Shown here: positions 37,380 to 44,541 of the stretch, piece after piece | How the letters are laid out: each line of letters opens with the position of its first letter | Position numbering within the stretch: the first letter of the stretch is position 1 | From: an uncultured Oscillospiraceae bacterium | GTDB taxonomy: Bacteria; Bacillota; Clostridia; Oscillospirales; Ruminococcaceae | Length of the DNA: 44,541 bases | Assembly: GCA_934481445.1 (NCBI GenBank) | Contig: CAKSPC010000022.1 | Location: 1 to 44,541 of the forward strand | Direction: 5' to 3' | The notes under the pieces: generated by a model | Told to the model about the DNA's origin: nothing | Database searches by the model: none | Seen by the model: the letters and a program-made list of their open reading frames with translations, nothing else | Program-made: the position numbers and the translations under genes

Positions 37380-38219
37380 ATGAGCAAAAGAAAACGCACG
37401 GTGTTTATCGTCGTGTGGGTCGTGCTGATGGCGGTTGTGCTTGTTGCAGCGCTTCTTGTGGGAAGCAGCGGTGAGAGCGAATCCATCAAGACGGTAATGC
37501 GTGACGCAGTGCTGCACGGCACCAACAAGGTCAGTCTTTTCGGGCTGAAGGACGTTAACCCCGCGTACATCTCATCCCTTGTCGTCTGCGGCGTGCTGCT
37601 TATTGCAGCGGCAGTGATAAGGATCTTCGTTATACCGCGGTTCAAGATGGTGCCCGGTAAATTCCAGCTTGTTCTGGAGCAGCTTGTGGGATTTTTCGAT
37701 AATCTCGCAAAGACAAGCAGTCCGCACAGGAACACGTTCCTCGGGGCGTATGTTTTTGCGGCGGGCGTTTATATTTTCGTCGGCACGCTGTTCGAGCTGT
37801 TCGGCATCCAGGCGCCCACCACAGTCGGCGGGACGATATCGCTGCCCGCTCCGCTGTCAGACATAAACGCGGCGATAATGCTCGGCTGCCTGTCGTATCT
37901 GGTTATCCTCAGCGGAGGCATAGCGGGTGCGAAAATCAAGGGCGTCGGCAGGACACTCAAGGAGTTCTCGCTGCCGATTTCCATGAGCTTCCGTCTTTTC
38001 GGCGCGCTGCTCAGCGGCCTGCTGGTAACGGAGCTTGTTTATTACAACATCAGCCTTAGCTTTGTGCTCCCTGTTTTCGTGGGAATAATGTTCACGCTGC
38101 TGCATGCACTCATTCAGGCGTATGTTCTTACAATGCTTACGGCGATGTTCTACGGAGAGGTTTCCGAACCTCCCGTAAAGGCGATAAAAAAGCGCCTTTC
38201 AAAATCGGCTGAAAAATAA
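37380..38219 (+). CDS. atpB: F-type ATP synthase subunit a
   Basis: 279 residues with about six membrane helices. The fourth or fifth helix contains the essential Arg in 'LPISMSFRLFGALLSGLLV', and the last helix ends 'LTMLTAMFYGEVSE'. Subunit a provides the two half-channels for ions beside the c-ring. AAAGGAGAAG precedes the ATG. It is the first ATP synthase gene; no atpI is present upstream, where a YoaK-type gene is found instead. Confidence 0.92.
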   Translation: MSKRKRTVFIVVWVVLMAVVLVAALLVGSSGESESIKTVMRDAVLHGTNKVSLFGLKDVNPAYISSLVVCGVLLIAAAVIRIFVIPRFKMVPGKFQLVLEQLVGFFDNLAKTSSPHRNTFLGAYVFAAGVYIFVGTLFELFGIQAPTTVGGTISLPAPLSDINAAIMLGCLSYLVILSGGIAGAKIKGVGRTLKEFSLPISMSFRLFGALLSGLLVTELVYYNISLSFVLPVFVGIMFTLLHALIQAYVLTMLTAMFYGEVSEPPVKAIKKRLSKSAEK

Positions 38220-38260
38220 CAAATAATCAATAATGAACAATAGTTTTGGAGGAAACAATC

Positions 38261-38644
38261 ATGAAAAAATCTGTTAAGAAGTTATTTATATGCGGAATAG
38301 TTGCGGCTATTATGTGCGTACTTTGCAGCATCGCTGCGTTTGCTGCGGCAACTCCTGCCCCCGCTCCCGAGGAAACCACCGTCGTATCTCAGGAAGAACA
38401 GCAGGCATCCGATAATGATTCCACCGGAAGCAAGGCTATCGCGGCAGGTATCTGCGTAGGTATCGCGGCTTGCGGCGCAGGTATAGGCATGGGTATCACA
38501 ACGGCAAAGTCTTCCGAGGGTATCTCCCGCCAGCCCGAGGCAGCCGACAAGATCCGTACAAACATGATGCTCGGTCTGGTATTCATTGAAACCGCGATCA
38601 TTTACGCACTGGTTGTTGCAATACTCATCATCTTCGTACTGTAA
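38261..38644 (+). CDS. atpE: F-type ATP synthase subunit c with N-terminal extension
   Basis: 127 residues from the ATG at 38261 (GGAGG ahead), well over the usual 70-90. Residues 1-30 look like a signal peptide (basic start, hydrophobic core, 'AAFAAA' end), and 31-56 are Pro-, Glu- and Ser-rich. Residues 57-127 are the normal two-helix hairpin with the RQPE loop (90-93) and the ion-binding Glu E110 in 'LVFIETAIIYAL'. The position of the helix-1 Gln used by sodium c-rings is Met here, so proton coupling is more likely, although Thr follows the Glu. Confidence 0.9.
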   Translation: MKKSVKKLFICGIVAAIMCVLCSIAAFAAATPAPAPEETTVVSQEEQQASDNDSTGSKAIAAGICVGIAACGAGIGMGITTAKSSEGISRQPEAADKIRTNMMLGLVFIETAIIYALVVAILIIFVL

Positions 38645-38656
38645 GGGGGTAATATT

Positions 38657-39121
38657 ATGGGAATCCCTCTTAACGTTGACTGGCAGCAGATTTTGCTGCA
38701 TCTGTTCAATTTTATCATCCTTGCGGGCGGACTGTGGCCGTTGCTGTATAAACCCGTGAAGAACTTTATGGAAAAGCGCGAGGCGCACTACAAGGAAATC
38801 GACGACGCGGCTAACGAAAAGCTCGCCGCAGCCGAAGCTGAGCAGCAGAAGTATTCCGGCCTTATCGAAAAGGCACAGGACGAAGCCGCAGAGCTGAAGA
38901 AAAAGGCTATGGCAGATGCTGATCTTGCCGCAAAGGCTCACATTGCCGACGCAGAGCAGGAGAAGCAGAGAATAATCGACGACGCCAGGAGAGCGGCTCA
39001 GGCTGAGAAGAACAAGGTACTGCAGGAAACCAACGCCCAGATCGAGGAAATGGTATCCGCTGCGGTAGACAAGCTGCTTGTTTCCACCGAGAGTGCCTAT
39101 GACAGTTTCGGAAAGGAGTAA
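38657..39121 (+). CDS. atpF: F-type ATP synthase subunit b
   Basis: 154 residues. One N-terminal membrane helix ('ILLHLFNFIILAGGLWPLLY') is followed by a long charged Ala-rich coiled coil. It forms the peripheral stalk that normally joins the membrane part to delta on top of F1. No delta domain is fused to it. It is 12 bases after atpE and 6 bases before the delta-alpha fusion gene. Confidence 0.92.
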   Translation: MGIPLNVDWQQILLHLFNFIILAGGLWPLLYKPVKNFMEKREAHYKEIDDAANEKLAAAEAEQQKYSGLIEKAQDEAAELKKKAMADADLAAKAHIADAEQEKQRIIDDARRAAQAEKNKVLQETNAQIEEMVSAAVDKLLVSTESAYDSFGKE

Positions 39122-39127
39122 TGACTG

Positions 39128-40903
39128 ATGACAGAACACGAGATCAGAAAAGTTGAGGTCGAAGCGTTCATATACAGCCGCGAAACTCCCACCGATGAAC
39201 AGCTTAAAAAGGTTCAGGATTATCTCGAGAAAAAGTATAACGCCGCAGTTGCCGTTATACCGAAGCAGGACGACAGCGTGCGCGACGGTTTCCGCATTGA
39301 GATAGGCACATCCACCTACAAGTGGAACCTTGACAGAATATTCGACTGGAGCGCCGAGGGCCGCGCAAAGCAGCTCAAGGAAAGCATTTCCGAGGCTATC
39401 CGCGGCAAGCAGGACGTTCTGCCGATGATAAGACAGGCGGTCGAGGATTTTGAGCCGATACCCCGCGATGAAGAAGTCGGCACAGTTCTTACCGTCGGCG
39501 ACGGTATCGCGACCATAAGCGGTCTTGAACAGGCAGAGTACGGCGAGATACTGCTGTTTGAATGCGGTATCAAGGGTATGATACTTGATCTCAAGGAGGA
39601 CGAGATAGGTTGTGTTATCTTCGGCGACGAAAGTGAGATAACCGAGGGCAGCGTTGTCCGCCGCACAAAGAAAGTTGCGGGTATTCCCGTCGGCGAGGCA
39701 TTCCTGGGGCGCGTTATAAATGCGCTGGGCGAGCCTGTTGACGGCAAGGGTCCCATTGCGCAGGAGGATTACTACCCCATCGAAAACCCCGCGCCAGGCA
39801 TCATCGACCGTCAGCCCGTAAACCGTCCTATGGAAACGGGACTTCTGTCCATTGATTCCATGTTCCCGATAGGCAGGGGGCAGCGTGAGCTGATAATCGG
39901 CGACCGACAGACGGGTAAGACCGCCATCGCGCTGGATACAATCCTCAACCAGAAGGGTAAGGGCGTTGTCTGCATTTATGTTGCGATAGGTCAGAAGGCT
40001 TCTTCTGTTGCGCAGCTTGCCGAGAACCTCCGCAAGCACGGCGCCATGGATTACACGATAATCGTCAACGCCACCGCCAGCGACTCCGCGACGTTACAGT
40101 ACATCGCGCCGTATTCGGGGTGCGCGATGGGCGAGTTTTTCATGAACCATGGCAAGGATGTACTGATCGTATACGATGACCTTTCAAAGCACGCCGTTGC
40201 ATATCGTACCCTGAGCCTTCTGCTGGAGCGTTCTCCGGGACGTGAAGCGTATCCCGGCGACGTATTCTACCTGCATTCCCGTCTGCTGGAGCGTTCTGCT
40301 CACCTTTCCGACGCACTGGGCGGCGGCAGCATGACGGCGCTTCCCATCGTTGAAACACAGGCGGGCGACGTTTCCGCGTATATCCCTACGAACATAATCT
40401 CCATCACCGACGGTCAGATATTCCTTGAGAGCGACCTGTTCCATTCGGGTCAGCGCCCTGCGGTAAACGTAGGTCTTTCGGTATCGCGTGTCGGCGGTGC
40501 AGCTCAGACCAAGGCAATGAAAAAGGCAACAGGCGCTATCCGTCTTGACCTCGCGCAGTATCGCGAAATGGAAGTGTTTATGCAGTTTTCCAGCGACCTT
40601 GATGAAGCCACCAAGAAGCAGCTTCATTACGGTCAGGGACTTATGCGCCTGCTGCGTCAGAAGCAGTACAACCCCTACAAGCAGCATGAACAGGTGATAC
40701 TCCTTACTGCGGCGATGGGTCATGTATTCCAGGATACCGCGCCCGACAAAATACCGCAGATGAGCCGCGGGCTGCTTGACGCCGCTGCGGCGGAGATGCC
40801 CGACCTCTGCGACAAGATCGACCGCACCGGCGAAACCACAGAAGAGGAAAGAAAGTCGATACTTGAATTTTCTCAGCGCTTTGCGGAGCGTAACGTCGGT
40901 TAA
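39128..40903 (+). CDS. atpA: F-type ATP synthase alpha subunit fused to a delta C-terminal domain
   Basis: 591 residues against the usual ~505. AAAGGAG lies 9 bases before the ATG, so the long start is real. Residues ~8-75 ('[20 protein letters not shown]', '[19 protein letters not shown]', '[18 protein letters not shown]') match the C-terminal domain of delta/OSCP. The remainder is a complete alpha: '[18 protein letters not shown]', Walker A GDRQTGKT with K264 (E. coli K175), '[13 protein letters not shown]', and the Arg finger region '[13 protein letters not shown]'. The delta N-terminal helical bundle is absent and no atpH exists between atpF and this gene. Confidence 0.92.
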   Translation: MTEHEIRKVEVEAFIYSRETPTDEQLKKVQDYLEKKYNAAVAVIPKQDDSVRDGFRIEIGTSTYKWNLDRIFDWSAEGRAKQLKESISEAIRGKQDVLPMIRQAVEDFEPIPRDEEVGTVLTVGDGIATISGLEQAEYGEILLFECGIKGMILDLKEDEIGCVIFGDESEITEGSVVRRTKKVAGIPVGEAFLGRVINALGEPVDGKGPIAQEDYYPIENPAPGIIDRQPVNRPMETGLLSIDSMFPIGRGQRELIIGDRQTGKTAIALDTILNQKGKGVVCIYVAIGQKASSVAQLAENLRKHGAMDYTIIVNATASDSATLQYIAPYSGCAMGEFFMNHGKDVLIVYDDLSKHAVAYRTLSLLLERSPGREAYPGDVFYLHSRLLERSAHLSDALGGGSMTALPIVETQAGDVSAYIPTNIISITDGQIFLESDLFHSGQRPAVNVGLSVSRVGGAAQTKAMKKATGAIRLDLAQYREMEVFMQFSSDLDEATKKQLHYGQGLMRLLRQKQYNPYKQHEQVILLTAAMGHVFQDTAPDKIPQMSRGLLDAAAAEMPDLCDKIDRTGETTEEERKSILEFSQRFAERNVG

Positions 40904-40914
40904 GGCGGTGCGCT

Positions 40915-43217
<2,303 letters not shown>

Positions 43218-43229
43218 GCGAGGCGCGCC

Positions 43230-43643
43230 ATGAATACATTCAAGACGCATATACTTGCCGCATCCAACACCTTTTACGACGGCGAATGCGAGTCGCTGAT
43301 CATTCCCACCGCCGACGGGCAGTATGGTATTCTTGCGGGGCACTGCGATATCATCAGCGCGGTCGTACCGGGGGTAATGACCTATCGCATACCCGGCGAA
43401 AAGGATCAGATCGCCGCTGTTTCGGCGGGACTTGTCAAAGTCGAGGACGGCGAGGTGCTTGTGCTTGTAGATTATGCAGAGCGCCCCGAGGACATCGACG
43501 CGATCCGCGCCGAGGAGGAAGCCGCCGCCGCACGCGAGGCAATTCTTCAGAAGCGCAGCATACGCGAGTTCCATGCCGCACAGATGACGCTCGCAAGAGC
43601 GGCTTCTCGGCTCAAGGCAAAGAGCATAAATCAGCAGCCGTAA
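43230..43643 (+). CDS. atpC: F-type ATP synthase epsilon subunit
   Basis: 137 residues. An N-terminal beta-sandwich ('GECESLIIPTADGQYGILAGH', 'AAVSAGLVKVEDGEVLVLVD') is followed by a two-helix C-terminal domain that can inhibit ATP hydrolysis. It lies 12 bases after atpD and is the last gene of the operon. Confidence 0.92.
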   Translation: MNTFKTHILAASNTFYDGECESLIIPTADGQYGILAGHCDIISAVVPGVMTYRIPGEKDQIAAVSAGLVKVEDGEVLVLVDYAERPEDIDAIRAEEEAAAAREAILQKRSIREFHAAQMTLARAASRLKAKSINQQP

Positions 43644-43652
43644 TAAAAACAG

Positions 43653-43686
43653 CAGCACCTTTCGATATAAAAGGTGCTGTTTTTTA
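43653..43686. terminator. Bidirectional terminator of the ATP synthase operon and LysR gene
   Basis: CAGCACCTTT (43653-43662) and AAAGGTGCTG (43670-43679) form a perfect 10-bp stem, followed by a T-run rightward and preceded by A-rich DNA that serves the leftward LysR transcript. Confidence 0.88.
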
Positions 43687-44541
43687 TCACTGCATGGTGG
43701 CTTTTATTATCATCCGTTCCATCTCGCGGCAGGCGGCGCTCATGGACTGATTTTTACGCTTAAGGCAGCATATGTTCCGCGCAGGAACATCTTCTTTGAG
43801 CCTTAGCCTTATTATACTGCTTTCAAACGGGTATCCGTCAAGAAATTTTTCGGGAACAAATCCTACCCCGAGGTCATTTGCCACCATCGGAAGTATCTGA
43901 TCTGCCGTTGCAGCTTCGATATCCGGCGCGAACGGGCAGCTGTTCTCACGAAACCACTCGCTGTAAACTTCGTATGTTTTTGTTTGTTTTCCGAGGGAGA
44001 TGAGTGGATATTCCGCAAGGTCAGACAGCGAAAGTTCCCTGTCGGCAAGCTCGGAAAACGCCGCGCCGCATACGGGAATTTCCCTCATCTCACAAAGTTT
44101 TGTCGAAACCAGCGAATTGAGTTCCCCTGTCGGCGTGGAAACCACCGCGATATCCACCAGCCCGTTTTTAAGCGCCGTAACAGCCTGCGGCGTCGAGTGG
44201 TTGGATACTCTTATGCGAACTCCGGGGTATTTCTGCCGGAAATCTTTCAGCACGGGCAGCAGGAAGCACCGCAGAGCGATTTCGCTGGCGCTTATCATGA
44301 CCACGCCTTTGGTGAGCGAATGTTCGAGGTTGATTTTCTCCTCGGCGGCAAGAATATTTTCCACTGCGGCGGAAACGTGCGTAAACAGCATTTCGCCCTC
44401 ATGCGTGAGTTCAACGCCCTTTCTTGACCTTACAAAAAGCGTGCAGTTAAGCTCGCTCTCTTGTTTTTTGATTATCCGCGAAACATTCGGCTGATTGTTC
44501 ATCAGCACCTCTGCCGCCTGCGATATGCTCCCGTATTTCGC
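43687..44541 (-). CDS. LysR family transcriptional regulator (5' end outside the window)
   Basis: 285 codons are present including the stop; the first few residues lie beyond the right edge. The helix-turn-helix reads 'YGSISQAAEVLMNNQPNVSR' and the linker 'RSRKGVELTHEGEMLF' is typical. The substrate-binding domain starts near 'GVVMISASEIALRCFLLPVL'. An Asn-rich recognition helix is slightly unusual. It is convergent with the ATP synthase operon, and its own target genes are probably to the right of the window. Confidence 0.9.
   Translation of the reverse strand, partial: AKYGSISQAAEVLMNNQPNVSRIIKKQESELNCTLFVRSRKGVELTHEGEMLFTHVSAAVENILAAEEKINLEHSLTKGVVMISASEIALRCFLLPVLKDFRQKYPGVRIRVSNHSTPQAVTALKNGLVDIAVVSTPTGELNSLVSTKLCEMREIPVCGAAFSELADRELSLSDLAEYPLISLGKQTKTYEVYSEWFRENSCPFAPDIEAATADQILPMVANDLGVGFVPEKFLDGYPFESSIIRLRLKEDVPARNICCLKRKNQSMSAACREMERMIIKATMQ

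Noticed and set aside
38282..40039. 585-codon minus-strand frame across the atpE-atpF-atpA region
   Set aside because: It is antisense to conserved ATP synthase genes, with Cys- and Leu-rich composition unlike a real protein.

Overview
The window looks like a chromosomal segment of an anaerobic, moderate-GC Firmicute, most likely a gut or rumen Clostridia of the Oscillospiraceae/Ruminococcus type. This is an inference from gene style: AGGAGG-type ribosome sites, many near-consensus sigma-A promoters with exactly 17-bp spacers, BspA-type leucine-rich repeats, Firmicutes-type GalT, HD-GYP and hybrid kinases, and a ferredoxin-like pyrimidine reductase. No rRNA, tRNA, CRISPR array, phage or intact insertion sequence was found.

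Layout. Bases 1-4660 hold the end of a reductive pyrimidine degradation operon: hydantoinase tail, a compact PreA, a PucR regulator, a class III aminotransferase and an unknown 137-residue protein. Bases 4696-8673 hold an unknown membrane protein, a U32-like protein, and a TetR/alpha-beta hydrolase pair with a perfect operator and an eroded gene behind it. Bases 8778-10895 are a leftward group: two paralogous L-2-amino-thiazoline-4-carboxylate hydrolase family proteins, which share an operator-like motif, and a GNAT. An NSS-family transporter follows (11225-12595). Bases 12795-19305 are signalling genes: a solute-binding lipoprotein overlapping a membrane hybrid histidine kinase, a flavodoxin, and a convergent soluble PAS hybrid kinase. 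Next come a secreted LRR protein, galT and a tandem-HD phosphodiesterase, all leftward. Bases 25200-30043 are a ferric-type ABC importer operon ending in a metallo-beta-lactamase-fold protein. A small AT-richer patch (GNAT, SMI1/KNR4) and a split chromate transporter follow. lacZ and an AraC regulator are divergent from interlocked promoters. After a remnant of a third hybrid kinase and a YoaK-type membrane protein, bases 37380-43686 hold the F-type ATP synthase operon. The window ends in a partial LysR gene.

The most unusual system is the ATP synthase. Its order is a-c-b-[delta C-terminal domain fused to alpha]-gamma-beta-epsilon. There is no separate delta gene, and the delta N-terminal helical domain is not visible. 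Subunit c carries a signal-peptide-like N-terminal extension. Other items worth attention are the PreA that combines the N-terminal Fe-S domain of dihydropyrimidine dehydrogenase with the FMN barrel but lacks the FAD/NADPH part, the binding-protein plus kinase sensor pair, the shared operator of the two thiazoline hydrolase paralogs, and three gene remnants at operon junctions.
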